A stretch of 64,000 nt of DNA. Source: Nocardia gamkensis NBRC 108242 (GTDB taxonomy: Bacteria > Actinomycetota > Actinomycetes > Mycobacteriales > Mycobacteriaceae). The position numbers and the translations under genes were made by a program. The notes below the pieces were generated by a model. That model made no database searches and had not been told where the DNA came from. It saw only the letters and a program-made list of their open reading frames with translations. The stretch covers positions 1 through 64,000 of the forward strand of contig NZ_BDBM01000041.1 of NCBI RefSeq assembly GCF_001612985.1, given 5' to 3'. Position 1 is the stretch's first letter; every line of letters begins with the position of its first letter. Below are positions 42,073-51,848 of this stretch, one piece after another.

Positions 42073-42618
42073 ATGACTGAGAACCGGAAGATCAGCACCC
42101 GCGCCCTCGGCTTCGCCGCCATCACCGGCGCTCTTGTTGCCGTCCCGTTCGCATTCTCCACCGCCTCCGCCTCCGCGGCGTCCCACAACTGGGACGGCGT
42201 CGCACAGTGCGAGAGCGGTGGCAACTGGGGGATCAACACCGGGAACGGCTACTACGGCGGCCTGCAGTTCTCGCAGAGCACCTGGGCCGCCAACGGCGGC
42301 AGGGGCTCGGCGCACAACGCGAGCAAGGAAGAGCAGATCCGGGTGGCGGAGAACGTGCTCGCCACCCAGGGCCCCGGCGCGTGGCCGGTGTGCGGCCAGT
42401 ACCTGCGCCAGGGCACCTCCGAGCCCGAGCCCCTCGTCGCGGCCGAGGAACTGCCCGCCGTGCCCGAACCCGCCCAGCCGGCCGTCGGCGCCGCGCAGTC
42501 GGCGGCCGAGCAGGCCCGGTCCGCCGCGGACGAGCTCGCCGAGCAGTACGGCGTGAAGGACCAGTTCCAGCAGATCCTCAGCCAGAACAGCGCGCTGATC
42601 GACGCTCTCGGTCGCTGA
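42073..42618 (+). CDS. Resuscitation-promoting factor
   Basis: The 181-residue secreted protein has a signal peptide (about 1-37, ending ASASA), an Rpf lytic-transglycosylase-like domain (NWDGVAQCESGGNWGINTGN through WPVCGQY) with the catalytic Glu in QCESGGNW and the paired Cys, and an Ala/Pro/Glu-rich tail without LysM or G5 domains. It cleaves peptidoglycan to allow growth resumption. The size is closest to RpfC/RpfE. AGGGAGGGAAACGACC precedes the ATG. Confidence 0.92.
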   Translation: MTENRKISTRALGFAAITGALVAVPFAFSTASASAASHNWDGVAQCESGGNWGINTGNGYYGGLQFSQSTWAANGGRGSAHNASKEEQIRVAENVLATQGPGAWPVCGQYLRQGTSEPEPLVAAEELPAVPEPAQPAVGAAQSAAEQARSAADELAEQYGVKDQFQQILSQNSALIDALGR

Positions 42619-42631
42619 CCCTCCCGCGTCA

Positions 42632-42683
42632 CGAACACCGAAGACGCCGCCATCGTGAACGATGGCGGCGTCTTCGGTGTTCG
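42632..42683. terminator. Strong hairpin between convergent genes
   Basis: A perfect 24-bp stem with TGAA loop, arms beginning CGAACACCGAAGACGCCGCC, starts 13 bp after the rpf stop and ends 24 bp before the stop of the UPF0182 gene. It serves as a bidirectional terminator. Confidence 0.88.
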
Positions 42684-42707
42684 GGGCTGTTCGAACGGCG
42701 TCGCTAT

Positions 42708-45700
42708 TCAGCGACCGGCGTCCTGGTACGCCTTGACGGCGGCTTCCAGCTCGTCCAGTGCCCGGCCGAAATCTTGGAAGTTCCCGCTGCGCATGGCATT
42801 TCGCACATTCTCGATCTTCCGGTTCAGCTCGGCCGCCGCGGCGTCCTTGGCGGGGGACGATCCGGGCACGGGCGGCGAGACCGATGCGGGCGGCGGCGTC
42901 GCGGCGGTGCCGGTCCCGTTGTTGCCCTGATCGGCGGGCGGCGGAACGGTACCCGGCTTGGGCCTGGTGCCCGAGTCACCGCCGAACGGCGTCGCCAGCG
43001 CGCCCGCGCCGGGGAGGACCTGGTTCAGCGCGTCCGCCAATGTCGAGGCGTAGCCCACCTTGACGTTGCCCGCCTCGTCCCGATAGCTCACCAGCACGCG
43101 CAGCAGCTGCGGGAAGGTCGCCGTGTTCGGCCCGGTGTTGCGTTCGTTGTAGAACGGCTCCACATAGAGAATGCCGCCGTCCGCGACCGGCAGGGTCAGC
43201 AGATTGCCATATTTGATCTTGTTCGAATTCGACAGCAGCGTTTTCTCGCGCGATACGTCCGGCGAGGTCGTCATCCGGTTCTGTGTCTGCTGCGGACCCA
43301 ATGTCTGTGTATCCGTGGGCAGTCGAAGAATCGTGAATTTCCCGTACCCGTCCGGATCGGAGCGCACCGAGATATACGCCGCGAGGTACGGCCGGTTGTA
43401 GCCGGTCATCGCGCTGGTCAAATTGAACGTGGGCTTGTTCGTCTTCGAGTCGCCCAGCAGCACGTAATACGGCGGCTGATTGGCGGTGGTCCCGCCCTCG
43501 GTCGTGGGATCGGCGGGCACCGACCAGAAGGCGTTGTTGGTGAAGAACTCCCGTGGATCGTCCACGTGGTACTTCGACAGCATTTCGCGCTGGACCTTGA
43601 ACAGATCCTCCGGATAGCGGAAGTGCGCCCGCAGTTCCGGCGAGATCTCGCTCTCCGGCTTCACCGCACCGGGGAACACCCCGCGCCATGCCTGCAGCAC
43701 CGGATCCGACGAGTCCACCTCGTACAGGGTGACGCTGCCGTCGTACGCGTCGACCGTGGCCTTCACCGAGTTACGGATGTAGCTGACCGACTTGCGCGGC
43801 AGCAGACGCCCGGTCTTCTTGTCGATGCTGTCCTCGACCGCGCCCTCCAGCTCGGTGTTCTGCGCGTACGGGTAGTTGTCCAGCGTGGTGTAGGCGTCCA
43901 CGATCCAGACGATCCGTCCGTCCACCACCGAGGGGTAGGCGTTCCCGTCGGTGGTCAGCCAGGGCGCGACCTTCTGCACCCGCTCGCGCGGGCTGCGGTT
44001 GAAGATGATCTTCGAGTCGTCACCGATGGCCGAGGAGAAAAGGATGTTGCGCTCGGCGTACTTGGCCGCGAAGGCCAACCGGTTGAACCAGTTGCCGATC
44101 GGCACGCCGCCCTTGCCGGTGTAGGTGAATTGCGCTGTGTCGGAGTCGTACTCGCGCGGACGCTGGCCGTCCATCGCGCCGACGATCGCGTAGTCCGGGT
44201 TCGCCTGTGAGATCAGCTCGCCGAAATACACCCGCGGCTGGTCCACCCTGATCCGCTGCTTGTCCGCGGGCGTGAACAGGTCGCTCACCATGAAGATCGG
44301 GTAACCGCCGTCGCCGCTGCCCCCGGCGGCGTTGGGATCGTCCGACGGCGGCTTGTTCACCCGGTTGGCGGGGGCGGCGACGAAGCCGTTGCCGTGGGTG
44401 TAGACGGTGTGCCGGTTGATCCAGTCGGTCTGGTTGCCGCTCAGCGCCGCGGGCGAGAGCTCCCTGGCGGCGACGATGTAGTCCTGTACGTCGCCGTCGA
44501 GGTTGTAGCGGTCGATATCCAGTGACTCCGGGAAACCGTAGAAGTTCTTCAGCTGGCGCAGCTGAGTGAACGTGGGCGAGAGGATGTTCGGATCGAGCAA
44601 CCTGGCGTTGCCGATGGTGGCGGCGTCCACCGGCACCTCGAGCGGGTTCTTGTTGCTCTCGCCCTTGTAGTCCTTGTAGTCGATCCTGTCATCGGTGATG
44701 CCGAACGCCTGCCTGGTCGCGGCGATGTTGCGTTGGATGTACTCGCTCTCCTTGTCCGCGGCGTTGGGACGCACGGAGAACTGCTCGACCACCAGCGGCC
44801 ACACCGCGCCGACCAGGATCGAGGACAGCACCAGCAGCGCGGCGGCCATCGCGGGCACCCGCAGATCGCGCAGCACGATGCCGGCGAAGAAGGCCAGCGC
44901 GCAGATCACCGCGATGGACAGCAGGATCAGCTTCGCGGGCAGAACCGCGTTGATGTCGGTGAACGAACCGCCGGTGAAGGTGGGCTCCTTGCGGCTGCTG
45001 GAGAGCAGTTCGTACCGGTCGAACCAGTACGCGATCGCCTTGAGCAGCACGAAGGTTCCGGCCAGCAGCGCGAGCTGGATCCGCGCGGCGCGGGTGAGCG
45101 TGCCCTCGCGACCGGTCAGGCGCAGTCCGCCGAAGACGTAGTGGGTGACCAGGCTGGCGAAGAACGCGATGACCACCGCGACGAAGAGCCAGTTCACCAC
45201 CATGCGGTAGAAGGGCAGGTCGAAGGCGTAGAAGCCGACGTCGAGGCCGAACTCCGGGTCCTTCTCGCCGAACGAACCGCCGTGCAGGAACAACTGCACC
45301 GTCACCCAGTTCGACTGCGCCACCAGGCCCGACAGCAGGCCGAGCAGCACCGGGATGCCGATGCCGAACAGCCGCAGCCTGCTCATCACGGTGGTGCGGT
45401 AGCGCGCGATCGGATCGTTCGGGCCGGCCACCGGCACGAACACCGGCCTGGACCGGTAGGCCATCAGCAGCGCCAGCCAGACCACCAGTCCGACGAAAGC
45501 CGCCACGACGAGGAATAGCAGGACCCGGGTTCGCAACACCGTGAGATACACGTTGCGGAAACCGACCTCGCCGAACCACAGCCAATTCGTGTAGGTGTCC
45601 GTCAGCCGCGGCCCGAGCAGCAGCAATGCCGCCAGGACGATGGCTGCCACCAGCAGCACACGGCTGCGTCGGGACAGCGAAGGTAAGCCGGTGGGGGGCC

Positions 45701-45710
45701 GCATGCCCAC
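42708..45710 (-). CDS. UPF0182 family membrane protein (Rv3193c-like)
   Basis: The 1000-residue protein has about seven helices in the first 330 residues, a large extracytoplasmic domain (about 340-920), a Pro/Gly-rich linker and a C-terminal helical segment (AELNRKIENVRNAMRSGNFQDF). Function is unknown. The GTG at 45710 is chosen because GGAGAG lies 7 nt upstream and the resulting MGMRPPTGLPSLSRRSR matches the start of mycobacterial homologues; a TTG five codons upstream also opens the frame. Confidence 0.88.
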   Translation of the reverse strand: MGMRPPTGLPSLSRRSRVLLVAAIVLAALLLLGPRLTDTYTNWLWFGEVGFRNVYLTVLRTRVLLFLVVAAFVGLVVWLALLMAYRSRPVFVPVAGPNDPIARYRTTVMSRLRLFGIGIPVLLGLLSGLVAQSNWVTVQLFLHGGSFGEKDPEFGLDVGFYAFDLPFYRMVVNWLFVAVVIAFFASLVTHYVFGGLRLTGREGTLTRAARIQLALLAGTFVLLKAIAYWFDRYELLSSSRKEPTFTGGSFTDINAVLPAKLILLSIAVICALAFFAGIVLRDLRVPAMAAALLVLSSILVGAVWPLVVEQFSVRPNAADKESEYIQRNIAATRQAFGITDDRIDYKDYKGESNKNPLEVPVDAATIGNARLLDPNILSPTFTQLRQLKNFYGFPESLDIDRYNLDGDVQDYIVAARELSPAALSGNQTDWINRHTVYTHGNGFVAAPANRVNKPPSDDPNAAGGSGDGGYPIFMVSDLFTPADKQRIRVDQPRVYFGELISQANPDYAIVGAMDGQRPREYDSDTAQFTYTGKGGVPIGNWFNRLAFAAKYAERNILFSSAIGDDSKIIFNRSPRERVQKVAPWLTTDGNAYPSVVDGRIVWIVDAYTTLDNYPYAQNTELEGAVEDSIDKKTGRLLPRKSVSYIRNSVKATVDAYDGSVTLYEVDSSDPVLQAWRGVFPGAVKPESEISPELRAHFRYPEDLFKVQREMLSKYHVDDPREFFTNNAFWSVPADPTTEGGTTANQPPYYVLLGDSKTNKPTFNLTSAMTGYNRPYLAAYISVRSDPDGYGKFTILRLPTDTQTLGPQQTQNRMTTSPDVSREKTLLSNSNKIKYGNLLTLPVADGGILYVEPFYNERNTGPNTATFPQLLRVLVSYRDEAGNVKVGYASTLADALNQVLPGAGALATPFGGDSGTRPKPGTVPPPADQGNNGTGTAATPPPASVSPPVPGSSPAKDAAAAELNRKIENVRNAMRSGNFQDFGRALDELEAAVKAYQDAGR

Positions 45711-45920
45711 GATGCCACTCTCCAAGGTCCGGCGACGCTCGCACCGAGAGGCCCGGCCGATGCGCCGCAGTCCGATGTTGCGGGTGGTCCTTCCGGACCG
45801 TCCCGGCCCACTCTACGGAAATCGGACACCGTGCAGCTGACAGGGTTGCGCTTGCCGCGCCGGAGAAACCAACCTCCGGGCTTCCGGCTGCCCCCGTGGG
45901 CGGTTTGGTTGGATGGTCGC

Positions 45921-46502
45921 GTGACCCCAGACCTGCACGCCGAACTCGTCCTTGCCCGATCCGTCCGGGAGGTGGCGGAATTCGTCGACGCCGAGGGGTG
46001 GGGGAATCCCCCGCAGATGTTCGCCTTGGTGCCGACCGCGGACCTGGTCGCGGCGCAGCCGGAACTGGAGGAGCAACTCGACGAGGGCGACGAGCTGACG
46101 CCGGTCGCGCAGGAGGCTTTCCCGGACGACATCACCGGCGGTTCGATCGCCTTGGACGAGTTCCTGGCCACCACCAGCTGGCCTCCCGCCGTCCGCGGTT
46201 GCGTGCTGGTGCAGGAGATCGTGGTGCTCCCGCCGGACGCCGAGTCGACGCTCGACGACGCGCTCGCGCCGCTGCTGGCCGATCACGACGCCGCCGACGC
46301 GGCCGCGCGCGCCGCCGCCGAAGCGCACCCGGAGCGCCGGGAGGCCCGGTTGTTCGCCGCGGTGCTGCGCGACGGCGCGTCGCTGTGCCTGCTGCAGCTG
46401 CGCCCCGAGGACGACGCCGACGATTTCGGCGACCTCGACCTGCGCACCTATCCCAACCTGGCGCCCAACCTGGTCGAGGCCCTGCACCATACGTTCGAGT
46501 GA
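45921..46502 (+). CDS. PPA1309-family protein
   Basis: The 193-residue acidic cytosolic protein contains LHAELVLARSVREVAEFVDAE, WGNPPQMFALVPTADLVA and DLDLRTYPNLAPNLVEALHHTFE, matching the actinobacterial PPA1309 family of unknown function. The GTG at 45921 is preferred; the open frame upstream encodes Arg/Pro-rich residues. It is divergent from the UPF0182 gene, as in related genomes. Confidence 0.78.
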   Translation: MTPDLHAELVLARSVREVAEFVDAEGWGNPPQMFALVPTADLVAAQPELEEQLDEGDELTPVAQEAFPDDITGGSIALDEFLATTSWPPAVRGCVLVQEIVVLPPDAESTLDDALAPLLADHDAADAAARAAAEAHPERREARLFAAVLRDGASLCLLQLRPEDDADDFGDLDLRTYPNLAPNLVEALHHTFE

Positions 46503-46511
46503 ACGAACCCG

Positions 46512-46676
46512 GTCAGGTGCTCGGCCGGCTCGCCACGGACATCGGACGCCCGCAGGGCCCCACCGCCACGGCGGCGCTGCTGCCCGCCGCAATCCCGGAT
46601 GCAGGGCCCGGAGCGGCCGGAGAGCGAGAGCCTGCTGCTCCTCGCCGCACGGGAAGCCGCCCACCTGCCCTGCTGA
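46512..46676 (+). pseudogene. Degenerate partial copy of the DUF2342 zincin gene
   Basis: One frame reads TDIGRPQGPTATAALLPAAI, matching TDIGLPLGPTGTAALLPAAI of the intact gene at 47899; a second frame then reads PESESLLLLAAREAAH, matching PESEILVFLAAREAAH, and stops at TGA 46674. The two are joined by a frameshift with a small internal deletion. The fragment covers about 55 residues around the active-site helix and must derive from a duplication of the gene 1.2 kb to the right. Confidence 0.75.
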
Positions 46677-46745
46677 GCCCTCGCGGTGAACACCCGAACG
46701 GCTCGCACGGCTTCCGGCCGGGGTCACCTGCCTCGCGTTGCGACC

Positions 46746-47771
46746 TCAGCCGCAGCTGACCGGTTCCTTGCCGGTGTTGATCTCGTTGAGCGACTGCACC
46801 GCGCCGGTGAGGTTCTCGACGCGCACCAGCCGCAGGCCGTCCGGGGTCCGCTGCTTGGCCTCGTTGCAGTTGGCGGCCGGGACCAGGAAGGTCTCCGCGC
46901 CCGCGTCGCGCGCGGCCATCATCTTGTACTGGATGCCGCCGATCGGACCGACCTTGCCGTCCTGGTCGATGGTCCCGGTGCCCGCCACGAACTTGCCGCC
47001 GTCCAGCTCGCCGGGGGAGAGCTTGTCGATCAGGGCCAGGCTGAACATCAGTCCCGCGGAGGGCCCGCCGATGTCGGCGAGGTTGAAGGCGACCTGCACC
47101 GGCGGGCGGGCGCCCTCCCCCGGCGTCACGCCGAGGTAGCCCTTGGCCGGGTCGCCGGGGCGCGCGCCGAGCACGATCGTCGCGGTCTGCTCGGCGCTGT
47201 CGCGCCGGTACACCACGGTCAGCGTGCTGCCGGGCGCCTGGGACGAGACCGCGGTGACGACGTCCTCGGGCGCCGTCACGGGCGTGCCGTTGATGCTGAT
47301 CAGCTCGTCGCCCGCGCGCAGCACATCGTGGGCGGGCCCGTCGTCGGTCACCTTGCGCAGCAGCACCACCGTGGGCAGCCGCAGGTAATGCAGCGCGGCG
47401 ACCTCGGCGTTGCCCTCGGAGTCCTTGAAGTCCTCCTGGTTGGACTTGTCGATCTCCTCACGCGAGACGCCCGGCGGGTAGACCTCCGAACGCGGCACCA
47501 GGCCGTGCTTGCCGCTGGCCCAGAAGCCGAATGCCTCGAAGATGCTCAGCCCGTCGCGCACCGACACCGTGGTCATATTGAGATGGCCCGTGGTCTGATC
47601 GACTTCGGTGCCGCGCACGTCGACGACGTCCTTGCCGTCCACCTCGCCGAGGGTGTCGAAGGTGGGGCCGGGCCCGAGTGCGACGAACGGCACAGTCAGC
47701 ACACTGCCGACGACACCGAGCACGAGCACCGGGATCAGAGCGGCCACCAGGGTGAGGATCCGACGATTCAC
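46746..47771 (-). CDS. PDZ/Lon-like serine protease (YlbL family)
   Basis: The 341-residue protein has an N-terminal membrane anchor (RRILTLVAALIPVLVLGVVGSVLT), a PDZ domain (DVLRAGDELISINGTPV near 155) and a Lon-type domain with catalytic Ser in GGPSAGLMFSLALID and catalytic Lys in GGIQYKMMAARDAGAE. The GTG at 47771 gives VNRRILTL, like Rv3194c. It is anchored outside the membrane, and substrates are unknown. It is divergent from the DUF2342 gene. Confidence 0.87.
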   Translation of the reverse strand: MNRRILTLVAALIPVLVLGVVGSVLTVPFVALGPGPTFDTLGEVDGKDVVDVRGTEVDQTTGHLNMTTVSVRDGLSIFEAFGFWASGKHGLVPRSEVYPPGVSREEIDKSNQEDFKDSEGNAEVAALHYLRLPTVVLLRKVTDDGPAHDVLRAGDELISINGTPVTAPEDVVTAVSSQAPGSTLTVVYRRDSAEQTATIVLGARPGDPAKGYLGVTPGEGARPPVQVAFNLADIGGPSAGLMFSLALIDKLSPGELDGGKFVAGTGTIDQDGKVGPIGGIQYKMMAARDAGAETFLVPAANCNEAKQRTPDGLRLVRVENLTGAVQSLNEINTGKEPVSCG

Positions 47772-47898
47772 CCGGACCACAGTAATGACAGCAGGCGACG
47801 CGAGGCGCCGGAGGCGGTCATTTTCCCCGGGCGCGCCGCCCCCGGTTTCGCGCCGCGCGAACATCGGGACGCTGTGCTACGCGCGTAACGTGAAGGGC

Positions 47899-49311
47899 AT
47901 GAACGACCTCCCCTTCGGATTCTCGAACCGCGACGACGACGATCGTAAGCGCGGTGACGAGCCGGGCGGTCCCGGTCCGAACGACCCGCTCGGTTTCGGT
48001 ATCGGCGGGTCCGGCGCGGGCGGATTCGACCCGGCGCAACTCGGGCAGATGCTGACCTCGCTCGGCCAGATGCTCAGCGGCATGGGGCAACCCGGCTCGG
48101 CGCAGGCCGGGCCGGTGAATTACGACGTCGCCAAGCGGCTGGCCCGCCAGCAGCTCGGCTCGACCATCGCCCCCGTCTCCGCGGGCGCCGCGAGCGCGGT
48201 GGCCGACGCCGCGCATCTGGCCGAACTCTGGCTCGACAGCGCGACCACCCTGCCCGCGGGCGCCACCAGGACGGTCGCGTGGACCGCCAACGACTGGATC
48301 GAGCAGACCCTGCCCACCTGGCAACGCCTGTGCGACCCGGTGGCCCAGCAGATCTCGGGAATGTGGACTTCGGCGCTGCCCGAGGAGGCCAAGCAGTTCG
48401 CCGCGCCGATGGTCGGCATGCTGGGCCAAATGGGCGGCTTGGCCTTCGGGTCGCAGCTCGGCCAGGCGCTCGGCCAGCTCGCCAAAGAGGTGTTGACCTC
48501 CACCGACATCGGACTCCCGCTGGGACCCACCGGCACCGCGGCGCTGCTGCCAGCGGCGATCTCGGAGTTCAGTGCGGGGCTGGAACAGCCGGAGAGCGAG
48601 ATCCTGGTGTTCCTCGCCGCCCGGGAAGCCGCCCACCAGCGACTGTTCGCCCATGTGCCGTGGCTGCGCCAGCAGGTGCTCGGCGCGGTCGAGGACTACG
48701 CGCGCGGCATCCGGATGGACTTCTCCGCGCTGGAGCAGGCCGCGCAGGACATCGACCCGATGTCGCTGGCCGATCCCGCGAAGCTCGAGGAGATCCTCTC
48801 GCAGGGCACCTTCGAGCCGCAGACCACCCCCGAGCAGAAGCAGGCGCTGGAACGGCTGGAAACACTGCTGGCGCTCATCGAGGGCTGGGTGCAGGTAGTG
48901 GTCGCCGAAGCCGTCGGCGACCGGTTGCCCGGCGCGGGCGCGCTGGCCGAGACGCTGCGCAGGCGGCGCGCCACCGGCGGGCCCGCGGAGCAGACCTTCG
49001 CGACGCTGGTCGGTCTGGAATTGCGTCCGCGCAAGCTGCGCGAGGCAGCGGCGCTGTGGCGCAGACTCACCAACGATGCGGGCATGACCGCGCGCGACCA
49101 GGTCTGGGCACACCCCGACCTGCTGCCGGACTCCGACGATCTGGACTCCCCCGCCGGCTTCATCGACTCGGTGATCGGCGGCGGCGCGGCCGTGTTCGAC
49201 GATCCGCTCGCGCAACTGGCCGAAACCGAGGCGCGCGAGCAGGCCGCGCGCGAGAACAAGGATGACGACGCCGGGCCCGACCTGGGCAAAGAGGGCGGCG
49301 AATCCGCCTGA
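47899..49311 (+). CDS. Zincin-like metallohydrolase (DUF2342, Rv3195-like)
   Basis: The 470-residue protein begins MNDLPFGFSNRDDDDRK with a Gly-rich N-terminus, then a helical zincin-like domain in which REAAHQRLFAHVPWL takes the place of an HExxH-type helix. The tail is acidic and disordered. It is widespread in actinobacteria as a putative zinc-dependent hydrolase of unknown substrate. GAAGGGC precedes the ATG. Confidence 0.85.
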   Translation: MNDLPFGFSNRDDDDRKRGDEPGGPGPNDPLGFGIGGSGAGGFDPAQLGQMLTSLGQMLSGMGQPGSAQAGPVNYDVAKRLARQQLGSTIAPVSAGAASAVADAAHLAELWLDSATTLPAGATRTVAWTANDWIEQTLPTWQRLCDPVAQQISGMWTSALPEEAKQFAAPMVGMLGQMGGLAFGSQLGQALGQLAKEVLTSTDIGLPLGPTGTAALLPAAISEFSAGLEQPESEILVFLAAREAAHQRLFAHVPWLRQQVLGAVEDYARGIRMDFSALEQAAQDIDPMSLADPAKLEEILSQGTFEPQTTPEQKQALERLETLLALIEGWVQVVVAEAVGDRLPGAGALAETLRRRRATGGPAEQTFATLVGLELRPRKLREAAALWRRLTNDAGMTARDQVWAHPDLLPDSDDLDSPAGFIDSVIGGGAAVFDDPLAQLAETEAREQAARENKDDDAGPDLGKEGGESA

Positions 49312-49396
49312 GCCGCCTTGTGGATGAAGCGAAATCCTGTGGATAACTGAGGATTTCGGAGCAAGTCGCGCACACCGCGATCCGCATACTGATGAC

Positions 49397-50272
49397 ATGA
49401 CAGCGATTTGTCGTGGTCCTCGATTGCGCCCGAGGGTGACCGTGCTGGTCCGCCCGACCGGTGTCGTCCAACTCGGGTGCGATCCGGAAACCGCGGTGGT
49501 GCTCGGCCCGGAAGGCATGGACGCCGAGACGGTGCTCACTTTCCTCCGCCTGCTCGACGGTCTGCGCACCAGGCCGCAGATCATCTGGCGAGCCGGAGAA
49601 TGCGGCATAGACGCCGAACGGGCTGTGGCATTGCTCACGCTGGTCGACGAGGCCGGGCTGCTGGACCATCCGCAGGACCGAGCCGTCCAGGTGCGGGCGG
49701 TGCGGGTGCACGGGCTCGGTCCGCTCTCGGACGCGGTCTCGGCCGGGCTGCGCGCGCTGGGCGTGCGGCCGAGCCGGTCCCGGGACTATCCGTCGGGCCC
49801 GGCGACGGTGCGGTCCTGGGGAGCGGACCTCGTCGTACTCGCCGACGCGCTGATGCCCGATCCGCGGCTGGTGAGCGAATTGGTGCTGCACCGCATTCCC
49901 CATCTGCAAATGCGCATCCGGGACAACAAGGGCGTCATAGGGCCTTTGGTGCTGCCCGGCGTGACCAGCTGCCTGCGTTGCGCGGACCTGATCCGCTCGC
50001 AGAACGACGCCGATTGGCCGCACCTGGCGGCCCAGCTGCTCGGCCGTATCGGACACGCCTCCCCCGCCGGCATCGCGGCGACGACGGCGGTCGCCCTCGG
50101 CGAGCTGGAGGCGATCATCGCCTGCTCGGCGCGGCGCACGCCGGCCACCCTGGACGCGACTCTGGAACTGGATCTCGATTCACATGTCCTCGATCGGCGC
50201 AGATGGGACCGCCATCCCGCATGCGCGTGTGCGCGCGTTTCCGCAGGCCTCGCGGCCGGAGCCCCGACGTGA
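49397..50272 (+). CDS. E1-like/TOMM cyclodehydratase-related protein (Rv3196-like)
   Basis: The 291-residue protein contains GPLVLPGVTSCLRCADLIRS and a C-terminal HPACACA, the two-Cys-pair pattern of the zinc site in E1-like partners of azole-forming cyclodehydratases. No precursor peptide or YcaO gene is nearby, so a housekeeping role rather than natural-product synthesis is likely. It follows the DUF2342 gene in the conserved order. Confidence 0.7.
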   Translation: MTAICRGPRLRPRVTVLVRPTGVVQLGCDPETAVVLGPEGMDAETVLTFLRLLDGLRTRPQIIWRAGECGIDAERAVALLTLVDEAGLLDHPQDRAVQVRAVRVHGLGPLSDAVSAGLRALGVRPSRSRDYPSGPATVRSWGADLVVLADALMPDPRLVSELVLHRIPHLQMRIRDNKGVIGPLVLPGVTSCLRCADLIRSQNDADWPHLAAQLLGRIGHASPAGIAATTAVALGELEAIIACSARRTPATLDATLELDLDSHVLDRRRWDRHPACACARVSAGLAAGAPT

Positions 50273-50320
50273 TCAAGATTGCCGTGGCAGATCGGCCGGT
50301 CCGTCCGCCATGATGGGTAC

Positions 50321-51664
50321 GTGTCTGAGATCGTGCGCCGTCGCTCGTCCCGCAACGCCAAGTTGGCCAAGATTCCGCTCGGCATCGCCGGACGGGCGGC
50401 CGTGGGGTTCGGCAAGAAGCTCGCCGGAGGCGACAAGTCCGAGATCAACGCGCAGCTCAACCAACGCGCCGCCGAGCAGCTGTTCACGGTGCTGGGCGAG
50501 CTCAAGGGCGGCGCGATGAAGTTCGGGCAGGCGCTCAGCGTGATGGAGGCCGCGGTCCCGGAGGAGTTCGGCGAGCACTATCGGGAGGCGCTCACCAAGC
50601 TGCAGGCCGCCGCGCCGCCGATGCCCGCCGCCACCGTTCACCGGGTGCTCGACCAGCAGCTCGGCACCCAGTGGCGCACCCGCTTCCGTGAGTTCGACGA
50701 CACCCCTGCCGCGTCGGCCAGCATCGGGCAGGTGCACCGGGCGGTGTGGTCGGACGGGCGGACCGTGGCGGTGAAGGTGCAGTACCCCGGCGCCGACGAG
50801 GCGCTGCGCGCGGATCTCAAAACCCTGTCCCGCATGTCCGGTCTGGTCGCGTCCGTGATCCCCGGTGCGGACGTCAAGCCGATCCTCGCCGAGATCACCG
50901 AACGCACCGAGGAAGAGCTGGACTACCGTAACGAGGCCGCCAACCAGCGCGCCTTCGCCAAGGCCTTCGAAGGGCACGCCGAGATCGTGGTGCCCAAGGT
51001 GGTGGCCAGCGCGCCGAAGGTGATCGTCACCGAGTGGCTGGACGGCGTCGCCGTCTCGACGATCATCAAGCAGGGCGCCGAGGATCCGGCGGGTACCCGC
51101 GCGCTGCGCAATCGCGTGGCGGGGCTGATGGGCCGGTTCCACTTCTCCTCCCCGGAGGTCGTCGGACTCCTGCACGCCGACCCGCACCCCGGTAATTTCA
51201 TGATGCTGCCCGATGGCAAGCTCGCGGTCATCGATTTCGGCGCGTGCGCACCGATGCCGGACGGCTTCCCCGCGGTGCTGGGCCGCATGCTGGCCCTCGC
51301 GGTCGAGGAGCGCTTCGCCGAACTCACCGAACTGCTGTACGACCACGGCTGGGTGATCCCCGGCCGGGTGGTCACCCACCAGGAGATCGCCGACTATCTG
51401 CGGCCGTTCACCGACCCGATCCAGACCGACTCGTTCCACTTCACCCGCAGGTGGATGCAGCGGGTGGCGGGCAAGGCGTCGGAGTTCGCCAGTCCGGAAA
51501 TGAAAACAGCACGGGCACTGCAACTTCCGGCGGAATACGTGATGATCTTCCGCGTGCTCGGCGGCTCCGTCGGCATCCTGGCCCAACTCGACGCCGAGCT
51601 GCCGTTCATGGAACTCGTCCGAACCTGGATGCCCGGCTTCAGCGAGGAGCGCACGGCCTCCTGA
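50321..51664 (+). CDS. ABC1/UbiB-family atypical kinase (Rv3197-like)
   Basis: The 447-residue protein has the family's KxGQ motif (KGGAMKFGQALS), the Ala-rich loop ASASIGQVHRAVW replacing the usual Gly-rich loop, the Lys in VAVKVQYPG, and HADPHPGN and VIDFGA as catalytic and metal sites. Members control lipid or quinone metabolism. In mycobacteria the gene neighbours whiB7 and is linked to macrolide tolerance. The start is GTG 50321. Confidence 0.88.
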   Translation: MSEIVRRRSSRNAKLAKIPLGIAGRAAVGFGKKLAGGDKSEINAQLNQRAAEQLFTVLGELKGGAMKFGQALSVMEAAVPEEFGEHYREALTKLQAAAPPMPAATVHRVLDQQLGTQWRTRFREFDDTPAASASIGQVHRAVWSDGRTVAVKVQYPGADEALRADLKTLSRMSGLVASVIPGADVKPILAEITERTEEELDYRNEAANQRAFAKAFEGHAEIVVPKVVASAPKVIVTEWLDGVAVSTIIKQGAEDPAGTRALRNRVAGLMGRFHFSSPEVVGLLHADPHPGNFMMLPDGKLAVIDFGACAPMPDGFPAVLGRMLALAVEERFAELTELLYDHGWVIPGRVVTHQEIADYLRPFTDPIQTDSFHFTRRWMQRVAGKASEFASPEMKTARALQLPAEYVMIFRVLGGSVGILAQLDAELPFMELVRTWMPGFSEERTAS

Positions 51665-51685
51665 ATTCCACCCACCCGACTCGGT

Positions 51686-51830
51686 CGAGCCGCGAGCCTC
51701 CAGCACTGTCCCGCCCAACCACAGATGCCCGACCATCGCCCTTCCGCCAACCCGCCGAGCCGCGAGCCTCCAGCACTATTCCGCCCAACCACAGATGCCC
51801 GACCATCGCACTCTGCCAACCCGCCGAGGT
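51686..51830. repeat. 70-bp tandem direct repeat
   Basis: Two near-identical units of 70 and 69 bp, each beginning CGAGCCGCGAGCCTCCAGCA, run from 51686 and 51756, with a short third start at 51825. It lies just after the ABC1 kinase stop in non-coding DNA. Confidence 0.85.
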
Positions 51831-51848
51831 GCGAGTCTTACGAGCACC

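Noticed and set aside
49397..50272. TOMM (azole peptide) biosynthetic cluster suggested by the E1-like protein.
   Set aside because: No YcaO protein, dehydrogenase or precursor peptide is nearby, and the gene lies in a conserved housekeeping order.
51686..51830. CRISPR-like array.
   Set aside because: Only two full units with no spacers; the repeat is a simple 70-bp tandem duplication.
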